DNA of 64,000 nucleotides from Pseudomonas nitroreducens (lineage in GTDB: Bacteria > Pseudomonadota > Gammaproteobacteria > Pseudomonadales > Pseudomonadaceae). Positions within the stretch are counted from its first letter, which is position 1. Each line of letters opens with the position of its first letter. Shown piece after piece: positions 24,801 to 32,059 of the stretch. The position numbers and the translations under genes were made by a program. The stretch covers positions 62,001 to 126,000 of the forward strand of contig NZ_JACHLI010000011.1 in the NCBI RefSeq assembly GCF_014204515.1, read 5' to 3'. A model generated the notes under the pieces. That model ran no database searches. It was given only the letters and a program-made list of their open reading frames with translations, and was not told the origin of the DNA.

Positions 24801-27287
24801 CAGGCTCCAGGTCAGCTCATCGACCGGCGCCGGGGCGGCTGCGTCGCCCAGGGAGTCGAGGCTGAACTCGATGCTCTCGGCCTTGTGGCTGTCGTCCAGC
24901 GACCAGCCTTCGTCGGCCAGGGTGGTGTCGGTGATCGGCGCGGCCGGCTCCAGCTCGATGTCCCAGCTGAGGCTTTCCGGCTCCAGGGTCGCGGCGGGCG
25001 CGGCCAGATCGGCCAGTTCGGCTGCGAGCGGAGCGGCAGCCAGCGGCTCGATATCGTCGAGAGTCCAGGCGCCCAGGTCGGCGCTTGGCTCGGTGGCAGG
25101 CAGGCCGCTGTCCAGCTCCAGGGGTTCGAAGCTGAAGTTCTGCTCGGCCTCGGCGCTGGGCTGCACTTCTGCCTCGGCGTTGGCGTCGAGGTCGCTCGGC
25201 AGTTCGAAGGACTCCTGCGGCGCGGTCGGCTCGACCAGCGGCTCCAGGGTTTCGAAGGTGAAGCTGTCTTCGCTGTCGGCGGCCTTGGGTGTATCGAGGT
25301 CGGCGAGGTCGAGGATGAATTCGTCGGATTGAGGCGCAGCGGGTTCGGCCAGCCCGGCGTCCAGCGCTTCGCTTTCAGCCGCTTCGGACTGGGCAAGCTC
25401 GGCCTGGAGTTCCTCAATGGCAGCAGGTTCGAGGCTGTCAGCGATTTCCACCGGCGCAGCCAGTTCGGGCACGTCTTCCACCGGCACCGCGGCGGTCGGC
25501 TCGGCCAGCGGCTCGGCGGCCAGCACGTCGATCTCGTCCAGCGGGTTGTCCAGCGGGGCCGGCACATGGGCTTGCGGCTCGGCATCGAGGATCGACGGAC
25601 GCGGCTTGAGCGAGTAGCCCAGGCTGTCCAGGCTTTCCTCGGCGACGTCGAGGATCACGTCGCCTTGGGTGCTGTGGTCCTCGGACAGGCGTTCGAGGTA
25701 GTACTCGACGCTGGTGATGGCGTCGGCCAGGGTGTCCAGGCTGTGCCAGTCCGGCACAGCCTGGCGCACCAGCAGTTGTTCCTGGATGTAGCGATTGCAG
25801 TTTTCCAGCAGTTTCGCTGCACGTTCCTGGGAGATCATCGCCAGGCCGCCGCGAACCTGGGTCAGCAGCTCCGGCACGCGGGCCAGGTGCTCGTGGTTCC
25901 ACTGCGAGGCGATGAACTCGATGATCGCGTCCTTGGCCAGTTCCAGGCCGTTGCGCGCTTCCTTGATCACCACCTGGTGGATCTGCTCGACGTCGGTGGT
26001 CGGCAGGACGTTCTCTTCGCTGCCCGGCTCTTCGCTCGGGCCGACCATGCCGGCGAGGGTGGCTTCGACATACAGCAGCGCCCCGGCGACATCCATCAGG
26101 GTGGCGTCGTTGGGCTCGCGCTGGCCGTGGGCGAGCGCGCTGACCACATCGATCTGGTCGAGGATGACCTTGCGCGGCTGGCCGAAGCCCAGCACGGCGA
26201 GGGTGTCGGCGATCTGCTTGAGCGGTGCCAGCAGGCTGCCCAGTTCGCTGACGCCGCTGCGGTCGCTGCGCACGAACAGGTCGAGGCTGTCCTTGACCCG
26301 CACCAGTTCCTCGCACAGCGCGCCGACGACCGAGCGCATGGCGTCGCGATCGGGGCCGGCAAGACGGGCGCGCTCCTCGTCCACCAGGGCGGCGCCCGGC
26401 AGGGCGTCGTCCAGGCGGTACTCGTCCTTCACCGCACGCACGCGCGGCGACTGGTCGGAGGCCTTGGCCACGTAGAACAGCAGGTTCTTGATCAGTTCGT
26501 CCGGCGCCGGCTGGTTCATGGCGTCGGCGCCTTCGTCGACCAGGCGCTTGAACTCGCGGTCGACCTGGCGCAGCAGGTTACGCACCGAGGTGCCGTTGGC
26601 GATGCTGCCGTTGGCCAGGCCTTCGATCATCGCCGAGGCGATCACCCACAGACGGCCCAGCGGGGCGTCCTTGCACAGCGACTCCAGGCGGGCGAAGACA
26701 CGCGCCAGGTAGCCCAGGTTGGTCGGCAGGTCCTGGTTGCGGATGACCCCGACCAGGGCGACCTGCAGCATCTGCCGCAACTTGCGCAGCAGCGCCGGCA
26801 GTTCGGCGGTGCGCAGCCGCGCCAGGGCGTCCACCGGCAGCACCGGGGAGGTCTGGGAGAGGTCGGGGGAGAACAGGCTGGTTTCCGACAGCAGCTTCTC
26901 GCCGCGGGCGGTACGCAGGTCATTGAGCAGCGGCAACACCACCAGCGGCAGGTCGCGGCGGGCGCTCTGGATGCGCTCCAGGTAGGCCGGCAGCTGCAGG
27001 ATGGCCTGCATCAGCACTTCCAGCGCTTCGCTCTGGCTGGAGACCTTGCCGTCGATCAGCGCCTGGGCCAGGTACTCCATTTCCTCGGCGAGCAGGGCCG
27101 CGCCGTAGAACTCCACCATCTGCAGGGTGCCGCGCACCTGGTGGACGTAGGCCAGGCAAAAGCCCATCCGCGTCGGGTCCTGGGGATTCTCGACGTAGGA
27201 TTCGAGGGCCTGCCGCGCCTGCTTGAGCGTTTCGGCAATCTCGCCTTTTACCCATTCCAGGGCGACATAATCGTGCCGATCACCCAT
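18810..27287 (-). CDS. chpA: ChpA, hybrid chemosensory histidine kinase of the Pil-Chp system
   Basis: About 2825 residues, some 350 longer than I recall for P. aeruginosa ChpA (about 2470). Order: N-terminal FimL-like region with a weak Hpt site (His49, VHQVRGTLQ) and a Thr site (Thr476, LTQVRGGLAM); a roughly 500-residue acidic Pro/Ala linker (about 560-1060); Hpt domains with HTLKG at His1126, His1295, His1656, His1930 and His2078, and a degenerate one with Glu1440 (ELETLSRGAQMAEL); CheA-type kinase core (HMLRNAVDHGIES about 2395, GRGVGMDVV about 2494); CheW-like regulatory domain; C-terminal receiver with Asp2754 (MLLDIEMPRMDG). It phosphorylates PilG and PilH, which control pilus dynamics and cAMP. 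The ATG at 27287 (MGDRHDYVALEW) matches PAO1 and has GTGGAG upstream; an ATG at 27302 is an alternative. Confidence 0.95.
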   Translation of the reverse strand: MGDRHDYVALEWVKGEIAETLKQARQALESYVENPQDPTRMGFCLAYVHQVRGTLQMVEFYGAALLAEEMEYLAQALIDGKVSSQSEALEVLMQAILQLPAYLERIQSARRDLPLVVLPLLNDLRTARGEKLLSETSLFSPDLSQTSPVLPVDALARLRTAELPALLRKLRQMLQVALVGVIRNQDLPTNLGYLARVFARLESLCKDAPLGRLWVIASAMIEGLANGSIANGTSVRNLLRQVDREFKRLVDEGADAMNQPAPDELIKNLLFYVAKASDQSPRVRAVKDEYRLDDALPGAALVDEERARLAGPDRDAMRSVVGALCEELVRVKDSLDLFVRSDRSGVSELGSLLAPLKQIADTLAVLGFGQPRKVILDQIDVVSALAHGQREPNDATLMDVAGALLYVEATLAGMVGPSEEPGSEENVLPTTDVEQIHQVVIKEARNGLELAKDAIIEFIASQWNHEHLARVPELLTQVRGGLAMISQERAAKLLENCNRYIQEQLLVRQAVPDWHSLDTLADAITSVEYYLERLSEDHSTQGDVILDVAEESLDSLGYSLKPRPSILDAEPQAHVPAPLDNPLDEIDVLAAEPLAEPTAAVPVEDVPELAAPVEIADSLEPAAIEELQAELAQSEAAESEALDAGLAEPAAPQSDEFILDLADLDTPKAADSEDSFTFETLEPLVEPTAPQESFELPSDLDANAEAEVQPSAEAEQNFSFEPLELDSGLPATEPSADLGAWTLDDIEPLAAAPLAAELADLAAPAATLEPESLSWDIELEPAAPITDTTLADEGWSLDDSHKAESIEFSLDSLGDAAAPAPVDELTWSLDDAAPLAEAPALDEPTEAGTAAVAGQPWENLDLASPLSEAPAAPQALDDFTAPATLEAAPAPVDELAWDMEALTPAGDQPAEEDWFSIDLSQPAADSPAPSLELDEHFASLEPAPLTTLESLDDLSLDAQPVSDELPVAEAELVSDDNWTLGELSEPSALDAGVDLSLDAPLEPLAEAPALPAEAWSDANIAALDLPEVELPSPPAEPEPVAEAAAKPLSLAEVMAAPVQAINPPAQDVPPSLLPPPADEEPIDEELREVFIEEAGEVLEAIGEHLPTWLANTDDRDSLTEIRRAFHTLKGSGRMVRALVIGELAWSIENLLNRVLDRSIAASPAVLQVVQDVVALMPELVEEYAASAQRQRDDVDRLAATAHALAKGQPVPPPGGGLPEAELAAQDQDITPELADVQAIAAQAADEGLDDSLDPQLLEIFRNEAEAHLETLVGFLADCAQQLPQPVTDDLQRALHTLKGSAHMAGILPIAEIATPLERLVKEFKTNLLQVDLREAELLHAAEGLFRVGLDQLVQGRPLAPIEGSPELLARIAQIHQERLEAAEAKRRGESGEGSGNDPHLIGMFLAEGMDILLDAEDLLRRWREHPQERQELGALHDELETLSRGAQMAELPQMAELADALLAVYGAVRQGRLETGEAFFSAAETAHEALIGMMDQVAAALQVSARPEQVEALHRLLDAPAPELAAEEAPDALDVEFVDLENLTAEDFPAEDDEFLLDSRPVDDDNLPDGLSWSPRNDNDGAPRGAADDDDDDVITAETPHAHPAPQAPRALDEEMVAIFLEEAVDILDNAGQALEQWLASPAGLAALSTLQRDLHTLKGGARMAEIREIGDLSHELESLYEGLLDHRFQHSQPLGELLRTCHDRLATQLDQLQAGQPLTDPADLVQTIRTFRQNPAAGLAAPQALAAQPEQEAVAEEEAVEQLQVSEVLIELELPAEAAPEADAAEESGVADLEAIDLERIDLDSADVGSIDLDSLDAEDAATPVAAEPEPQAPTEDLELQAFLEQAEAEVAEQQSSEAEAIEPAAAAADATGVQDSEYELDADRDQELVEIFLEEGFDILESSSAALHRWMENPDNSVALEALQRDLHTLKGGARMAEIRPIGDLAHELEFLYEGLCGGRLRASPTLFQLLQRCHDRLAEMLEAVQQHRRVPGGESLIDAIRRFRANPEEQLSIPSSVSLQAISSSQSAAEGPEADILDIFLEEADDLLEGMEQALGRWDAERENGALDELLRILHTLKGGARLAGQSSLGDLAHDLEQHLGEAQQQGAPWPESLLLDVQSGFEGLQAEVDQLRLHLGEVEVAELDSEPEPLPVEEPAPPSLPALPEAIMAAATPQRVDAPVVLPFVRRAQEAAQEAAARRAPQELVKVPAQLLEGLVNLAGETSIFRGRVEQQVSDVGSTLGEMDATIERVRDQLRRLDTETQAQILSRHQADAERAGYEEFDPLEMDRYSQLQQLSRALFESASDLFDLKETLAAKNRDAETLLLQQARVNTELQEGLMRTRMVPFDRLVPRLRRIVRQVASELGKQVEFVVSNAEGEMDRTVLERIVAPLEHMLRNAVDHGIESGDARRSAGKPEQGTIRLTLGREGGDILLTLADDGAGIRLEAVRRKAIERGLMAEDSELNDHEVLQFILEAGFSTAEKVTQISGRGVGMDVVNSEVKQLGGSMSIHSAVGEGTRFDIRLPFTVSVNRALMVLSGEDLYALPLNTIEGIVRVSPYELEALYEQAAADESGAAPRFEYAGQSYELKYLGDLLNNGQHPKLVGQSLPLPVILVRSADHAVAVQVDALAGSREIVVKSLGAQFAGVSGISGATILGDGRVVVILDLLATIRVLHAQLVQHAPRRQLAGPSVAELEHQRPTLVMVVDDSVTVRKVTSRLLERNGMNVLTAKDGVDAIAQLQEHKPDIMLLDIEMPRMDGFEVATLVRHDEQLKDLPIIMITSRTGEKHRDRALAIGVNQYLGKPYQESELLESIQQLVKSHV

Positions 27288-27311
27288 AGCCACTCCACTC
27301 ATGTGTCTGTG

Positions 27312-28175
27312 TCATCCCTTCCGGGTAAAAGCCAGAACGCGCTCATCGGCGACCGGTTCGAGGAGCGGGTGCTGCCAGTCGGCCACCTCGCCCACGCCGA
27401 TCACCAGCAGTCCCCCCGGCGCCAGGCGTTCGGCCAGGCGGTTGAGGATGTCCCGCCGCCGCCAGCGGCGGAAATAGATCAGCAGGTTCTGGCAAAAAAT
27501 CACGTCCATGCCGGACATTGGCGCCTTGGCCAGTTCCAGCACATTCAGCCGGGTGCAACAGACGCGCCCGGCGAGATCGGGTATCACTGCGTATCGACCG
27601 TCATCCTGCGCGCTGAAGTAGCGCGTGACCAGTTCCGGGGCGATGTCTTCCAGCTTGCGTGCCGCGTAGCTCGCCTCGCGCGCCCGGTTCAGGGCATTGA
27701 GGCTGATGTCGGTGCCGGTCACGCCGAACAACGGCGGCAGACCTGCGTCTTCCAGTACCCTGGCGGTCACCATGGCGAGGGAGTAGGGCTCCTCGCCGCT
27801 GGAACAGCCGACGCTCCACAAGGCCAGCGGCCGGTTCGGGCCGACCTCCTCCAGGCGCTGGCGCAGGTAGCGCTCCAGCGCGTCGAAGGACGCCTTGTGG
27901 CGAAAGAAACGGGTTTCCTGAACGGTGAGGCGGTCCAGCAGGTTCGACCATTCCACGGCGCCGCGCGGGCCATCGGTGACCTGGCGGTAATAGGTGCCGT
28001 AGTCGGCGATGCCCAGTTCGCGCATCCGCGCGCCCAGGCTGGTCTGCAGGAAGGCACGGCGTTGCTCGTTGACCACGACGCCGGTGCGGTCTTCCAACAG
28101 TGCCTGCCAGTCGCGGAAGTCCGCGGCCGACATGTCGGCCAACGGCTGCAACGACCAGACGCCACTTGCCTGCAT
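27312..28175 (-). CDS. pilK: PilK, CheR-type methyltransferase
   Basis: 287 residues from the ATG at 28175 (GAGGGG 8 bases upstream; an in-frame TTG at 28193 is less likely). N-terminal CheR helical domain (FRDWQALLEDRTGVVVNEQR, LTVQETRFFRHKASFDALER) and SAM-binding domain (LWSVGCSSGEEPYSLAMV, GTDISLNALNRAREA, DVIFCQNLLIYF). Expected to methylate glutamates of PilJ. Lies 62 bases after pilJ and 24 before chpA. Confidence 0.93.
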   Translation of the reverse strand: MQASGVWSLQPLADMSAADFRDWQALLEDRTGVVVNEQRRAFLQTSLGARMRELGIADYGTYYRQVTDGPRGAVEWSNLLDRLTVQETRFFRHKASFDALERYLRQRLEEVGPNRPLALWSVGCSSGEEPYSLAMVTARVLEDAGLPPLFGVTGTDISLNALNRAREASYAARKLEDIAPELVTRYFSAQDDGRYAVIPDLAGRVCCTRLNVLELAKAPMSGMDVIFCQNLLIYFRRWRRRDILNRLAERLAPGGLLVIGVGEVADWQHPLLEPVADERVLAFTRKG

Positions 28176-28237
28176 GTCGCGCCCCTCGCTCAAGATTGTC
28201 GTGCGCTACCCGGCTAAGAGCAGCGCACCTCCTCTGC

Positions 28238-30286
28238 TCAGGCCTGTTCGGCGGTGTCCGGCAGTTTGAAGCCGGATACGGAATGGCGCATCTCGCCGGC
28301 CATCTTGGCCAGGTTGCCAATGCTGCGCGCGGTGGCGGTGGTACCGGCGGAGGTCTGCGAGGTGATCTCCTGGATCACGTTCATGGTGTTGGAAATGTGG
28401 CCGGCGGAGGAGGCCTGCTGACGGGCGGCGTTGGAGATGTTCTGGATCAACGCAGCCAGGGTCTTGGATACCTTCTCGATCTCTTCCAGGGACACACCGG
28501 CGTCCTGCGCCAGGCGCGCACCGCGCACCACCTCGGAGGTGGTCTGTTCCATCGAGATCACCGCTTCGTTGGTGTCGGTCTGAATGGTCTTCACCAGCGC
28601 CTCGATCTGCTTGGTCGCCGCCGAGGAACGTTCCGCCAGGCGCTGTACTTCGTCCGCTACCACGGCGAAGCCACGGCCCGCATCACCGGCCATGGACGCC
28701 TGGATCGCGGCGTTCAGGGCGAGGATGTTGGTCTGGTCGGCAATGTCGTTGATCAGGCTTACGATGTCACCGATCTCCTGGGACGATTCACCCAGGCGCT
28801 TGATCCGCTTGGAGGTGTCCTGGATCTGCTCACGGATGTTGTCCATGCCGGTGATGGTGTTGTGCACCACTTCGTTGCCCTTGTTGGCGATGGCTACGGA
28901 ACGTTCCGCTACCGCCGAGGACTCGGAGGCGTTCGCCGATACCTGGTCAATGGACACGGCCATTTCGTTGATCGCCGCGGAGGCGCCGGCGATTTCCTGG
29001 GCCTGGTGCTCGGAAGCCTCGGCCAGGTGCATGGCGGTGGCCTGGGTTTCCTGGGCGGCGGCGGCCACCTGCACGGCGGTCAGGTTGATGGTTTCCACCA
29101 GCTCGCGGAGCTGGTCGATGGAGTAGTTGATGGAGTCGGCGATGGCACCGGTGAAGTCCTCGGTTACCGTCGCGGCCACCGTCAGGTCACCGTCGGCGAG
29201 GTCGGCGATCTCGTCGAGCAGTCGCAGAATCGCCGCCTGGTTGCGTTCGTTCTTCTCGGCGGTCTCGGCCAGTCGGCGGTTGGTTTCACGCACCATCACC
29301 AGACCGATGAGGATGATCGCGCCCAGCACGATGATACCCAGGGCGACGCTGGCGACCTGGTTGAACACCCGGCCCTCGGCCAGGTTCTCGAAGCCGGCGG
29401 CGAGGCTGGAAGCCTTGTCCAGCAGGACCTGCGAACCGCCGAAGATGGTGTTGGCGGCTTCCCGGACCTGGAACAGTTCCGGCGAGGTCTCGAGGATCTC
29501 GTCCACCGAGCCGGAGACGAATTCGAAGAGCTCGGCGATCTCGTTGAGGCGATCCACCGCTTCGGCGTTGGTCACCTTGGAGATGCTCATCGCCGCGTTG
29601 CCGTCCTTCATGCCCTTGAGCACGCGGCCGAACAGGCTGGCGTCACGGCCGAAGCTGTCGGCGGCCTGCACGGAGTTCTCGTCACCGGCGAGCACCTTGT
29701 TCACCGAGCCGAGGATACGTTCGGCCAGCAGCGACTGGCGCTGGGCTACCGCGACCTGGTCGGCCGGGGCGCCGTTCTCCAGCAGGATGTCGACGACCTC
29801 TTCGTACTCCACCTGCAGCTGCGGGATGGTCTCGGCGAGGGTCGCGGCCACCTGGTGCAGGGACAGGACGGTCTGTTCGCTGGCGAGGATGGAGTCGGCG
29901 TTCTTGCGAAGGGTGTCCCAGTCCTTCTGCACGTCCGCCATCTGCGGCTGTACCGAATCGGGGCTGGGCGGCAGGCCGGTGCTTTCGTCACCCTTGGTCA
30001 GGATGTTCCAGCGTTTCTCGAAGTCGTTGCGCGCCTCTTTCAGCAGCTTGAACGCCTCCGCCTTGCCCGCCGCGGCTTCCGTGGCGTTCTTGGCGATACG
30101 CTGGGACAGCACGCGCAGTTCGCCGGCATGGCCGATGTACTGTTTGTCGTGGTCCGCCTGCTTGTTCAGGTATGCGAAGTTGGCGAACAGCAGAACGATC
30201 GCCACCACCAGGACTGCGAAGAGTCCGAGGATCAGCGAGCTGCTACGCGCACCCGAGAAAAGACTGCCTGCCTTTATATTTTTCAT
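28238..30286 (-). CDS. pilJ: PilJ, chemoreceptor of the type IV pilus system
   Basis: 682 residues, same length class as PAO1 PilJ. Membrane helix 1 about residues 18-38; periplasmic region with two PilJ-type helical modules (HAGELRVLSQRIAKNATEAA, then a second related unit with SLLAERILGSVNKVLAGDEN); membrane helix 2 about 306-327; HAMP; cytoplasmic signalling hairpin with tip DQTNILALNAAIQASMAGDA. It senses surface contact or pilin state and drives ChpA. Start supported by a G-rich ribosome site and alignment with PAO1. Unlike the two chemoreceptors at the left end it carries AIQASMAGD at the tip, typical of PilJ. Confidence 0.97.
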   Translation of the reverse strand: MKNIKAGSLFSGARSSSLILGLFAVLVVAIVLLFANFAYLNKQADHDKQYIGHAGELRVLSQRIAKNATEAAAGKAEAFKLLKEARNDFEKRWNILTKGDESTGLPPSPDSVQPQMADVQKDWDTLRKNADSILASEQTVLSLHQVAATLAETIPQLQVEYEEVVDILLENGAPADQVAVAQRQSLLAERILGSVNKVLAGDENSVQAADSFGRDASLFGRVLKGMKDGNAAMSISKVTNAEAVDRLNEIAELFEFVSGSVDEILETSPELFQVREAANTIFGGSQVLLDKASSLAAGFENLAEGRVFNQVASVALGIIVLGAIILIGLVMVRETNRRLAETAEKNERNQAAILRLLDEIADLADGDLTVAATVTEDFTGAIADSINYSIDQLRELVETINLTAVQVAAAAQETQATAMHLAEASEHQAQEIAGASAAINEMAVSIDQVSANASESSAVAERSVAIANKGNEVVHNTITGMDNIREQIQDTSKRIKRLGESSQEIGDIVSLINDIADQTNILALNAAIQASMAGDAGRGFAVVADEVQRLAERSSAATKQIEALVKTIQTDTNEAVISMEQTTSEVVRGARLAQDAGVSLEEIEKVSKTLAALIQNISNAARQQASSAGHISNTMNVIQEITSQTSAGTTATARSIGNLAKMAGEMRHSVSGFKLPDTAEQA

Positions 30287-30337
30287 ATTCGGCCCCCGCC
30301 TGGACCCACCACGATTACGAATTCCATGTCACAACAA

Positions 30338-30356
30338 GGGCCGGCAATGCCGGCCC
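30338..30356 (-). terminator. Hairpin between pilI and pilJ (possible attenuator)
   Basis: Perfect 8-base stem GGGCCGGC / GCCGGCCC with a three-base loop, followed on the minus strand by TTGTTGT. It lies inside the operon, in the 83-base gap, so it would be a partial terminator or an RNA processing/stability element. Confidence 0.45.
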
Positions 30357-30369
30357 AACCGGTCAAACT

Positions 30370-30906
30370 CTAGCTGGCGACGTCCAGGAGCCCGGGGTGC
30401 TGAGCCAGCGCATGCGGGCTGAACACGAGCCAGGGTTGCTCCCGGTGGAAGACGCCATGGATAAAGGGTTGCAGGACCGCTTCCAGCGGCGGCAGCTGCT
30501 CGGAGAAGGTGTCCACCGGAAAGTGCTGCATGCCGAATACCTCATCGACGATGAGGCCGGCGAAGACTTCCTGGTGTTCCACGACGAGCACGCGCCGCTG
30601 TTTGCGCAGGGGCGAAAGCTCCGCGCCGAGGAAGCCGCACAGGTCCATGATCGGCAACAGGCGGCCGCGCACGTTGGCTACCCCCTTCACCCAGTCACGG
30701 ACGCCGGGCAGCAGTGTGTAGCGCGGCTCGTGAAGAACCTCGCCGACCTCCCCCATGGGTGCCACGAACAGGCGCCCAGCCATGCGAAAGCCGATGCCGT
30801 TCCAGCTCTGCACCACCTCGCGCTGGGCGGGCAGACCCGCGGCCAGCTGGCGACAGCGCTGATCGATCTGGACGAGAACCTCGAAAGGACTCTGGACTTC
30901 CGCCAT
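30370..30906 (-). CDS. pilI: PilI, CheW-like adaptor
   Basis: 178 residues with one CheW domain (GIGFRMAGRLFVAPMGEVGE, VRGRLLPIMDLCGFLGAE, VLVVEHQEVFAGLIVDEVFG). Couples PilJ to ChpA. Third gene of the operon, 53 bases after pilH. Confidence 0.95.
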   Translation of the reverse strand: MAEVQSPFEVLVQIDQRCRQLAAGLPAQREVVQSWNGIGFRMAGRLFVAPMGEVGEVLHEPRYTLLPGVRDWVKGVANVRGRLLPIMDLCGFLGAELSPLRKQRRVLVVEHQEVFAGLIVDEVFGMQHFPVDTFSEQLPPLEAVLQPFIHGVFHREQPWLVFSPHALAQHPGLLDVAS

Positions 30907-30959
30907 GCCGGCCCTGGCCTTCTCTAATAATTATGTGCAGTACGTGTGGTCGGGCTGGA

Positions 30960-31325
30960 TCAGCCGGCCAGCACCGATTGGATGGTCTTGAGCAGCGTCT
31001 CTTCGTCCACCGGCTTGGTCAGGTAGTCGCGAGCGCCCTGGCGCTTGCCCCAGACCTTGTCGGTCTCCTGGTCCTTGGTGGTGACGATGATCACCGGAAT
31101 CGCGCTGGTTTCCGGGTCCTTGGACAGCTGGCGGGTGGCCTGGAAGCCGTTCAGGCCGGGCATGACGATGTCCATCAGGACGACGTCGGGCTTCTCCTGG
31201 CGAGCCAGGGCCACGCCATCGGCGCCGTTTTCGGCCTTGAGTACCTGGTGCGAGTGCTTTTCCAGCATCGCGGTCAGCTTGTACATCTCGGTCGGCGAGT
31301 CATCAACAATCAGAATTCGAGCCAT
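30960..31325 (-). CDS. pilH: PilH, single-domain response regulator
   Basis: 121-residue CheY-like receiver with acidic pocket Asp8-Asp9, phospho-acceptor Asp52 (DVVLMDIVMPGLNGF) and Lys in DYLTKPVDEETLL. Almost identical to PAO1 PilH. In P. aeruginosa it is linked to pilus retraction and to signal decay. The second in-frame ATG (31325) is taken as start because it matches PilH and leaves a better-spaced ribosome site than the one at 31337. Confidence 0.96.
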   Translation of the reverse strand: MARILIVDDSPTEMYKLTAMLEKHSHQVLKAENGADGVALARQEKPDVVLMDIVMPGLNGFQATRQLSKDPETSAIPVIIVTTKDQETDKVWGKRQGARDYLTKPVDEETLLKTIQSVLAG

Positions 31326-31371
31326 TGTGGTCCCCATACGGAATAGGCGTCACCGGCGCTTGCGCCGGACT

Positions 31372-31779
31372 TCAGGAAGCGTGCTCCACCGGGGTGAAGT
31401 CGGGCACATGGGTCTTGATCGCGCCGAGCAGTTCTTCCTTGCTGAAAGGCTTGGTGAGGTACTGATCGGAACCGACGATGCGACCCTTGGCCTTGTCGAA
31501 CAGACCGTCCTTGGAGGACAGCATGATCACCGGCGTGGATTTGAAGGCACTGTTGTTCTTGATCAGGGCGCAGGTCTGATAGCCATCCAGGCGCGGCATC
31601 ATGATGTCGACGAAGATGATGCTCGGATGGGTATCGGCGATCTTGGCCAGCGCATCGAAGCCGTCGATGGCCGTGATGACATCGCAGCCGACTTTCTTCA
31701 GCAGGGTTTCAGCCGTGCGACGAATCGTCTTGGAATCGTCGATCACCATTACTTTCAAACCGTCGGAATGCTGTTCCAT
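31372..31779 (-). CDS. pilG: PilG, single-domain response regulator
   Basis: 135-residue CheY-like receiver; Asp14-Asp15 pocket, phospho-acceptor Asp58 (IIFVDIMMPRLDGYQ), Lys in QYLTKPFSKEELLG. Nearly identical to PAO1 PilG, which promotes pilus extension and cAMP synthesis through FimL/FimV. First gene of the operon. The ATG at 31779 has TAAGGG before it; an ATG five codons upstream is the alternative. Confidence 0.96.
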   Translation of the reverse strand: MEQHSDGLKVMVIDDSKTIRRTAETLLKKVGCDVITAIDGFDALAKIADTHPSIIFVDIMMPRLDGYQTCALIKNNSAFKSTPVIMLSSKDGLFDKAKGRIVGSDQYLTKPFSKEELLGAIKTHVPDFTPVEHAS

Positions 31780-31876
31780 GTTCGCCCTTACCATCTCGGT
31801 GAGTCGTTTTTCCGCTTTTTATTTCAGTGCGCAAGCGCCCTGCCACCGTCGGGCTGCGACCCAATCGTGGGAACCT

Positions 31877-31905
31877 TTTACCACAATCGTCAGAATCTTT
31901 ACCAC
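31877..31905. promoter_or_regulatory. Direct repeat upstream of pilG, possible regulator site
   Basis: TTTACCAC occurs at 31877-31884 and 31898-31905, exactly 21 bases apart (two helical turns), in the 280-base divergent region between pilG and gshB. A regulator with same-face direct half-sites could bind here. No known consensus matched with confidence; nothing else stands out in this gap. Confidence 0.3.
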
Positions 31906-32059
31906 GCCCAGCAAAATCAGGCCATAAGACCCCGAACGCGCAGGCTTTTTCCTTGACCGAGCGCACATCCAGCGCCACCCTGAGCGTCCATTTTCAGCCT
32001 TTGCGGCGCGGCTTCTCGTCGCAGCCCCAAGCCCAGAGATTCCCCCAGGAGGACATCCC

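Noticed and set aside
18774..28217. A plus-strand open frame of more than 3100 codons opposite chpA
   Set aside because: Antisense shadow of chpA, chpB edge and pilK. High GC at third codon positions removes stops on the opposite strand; its product is a Gln/His/Arg/Gly-rich string with no domain, while the minus strand gives clear ChpA domains.
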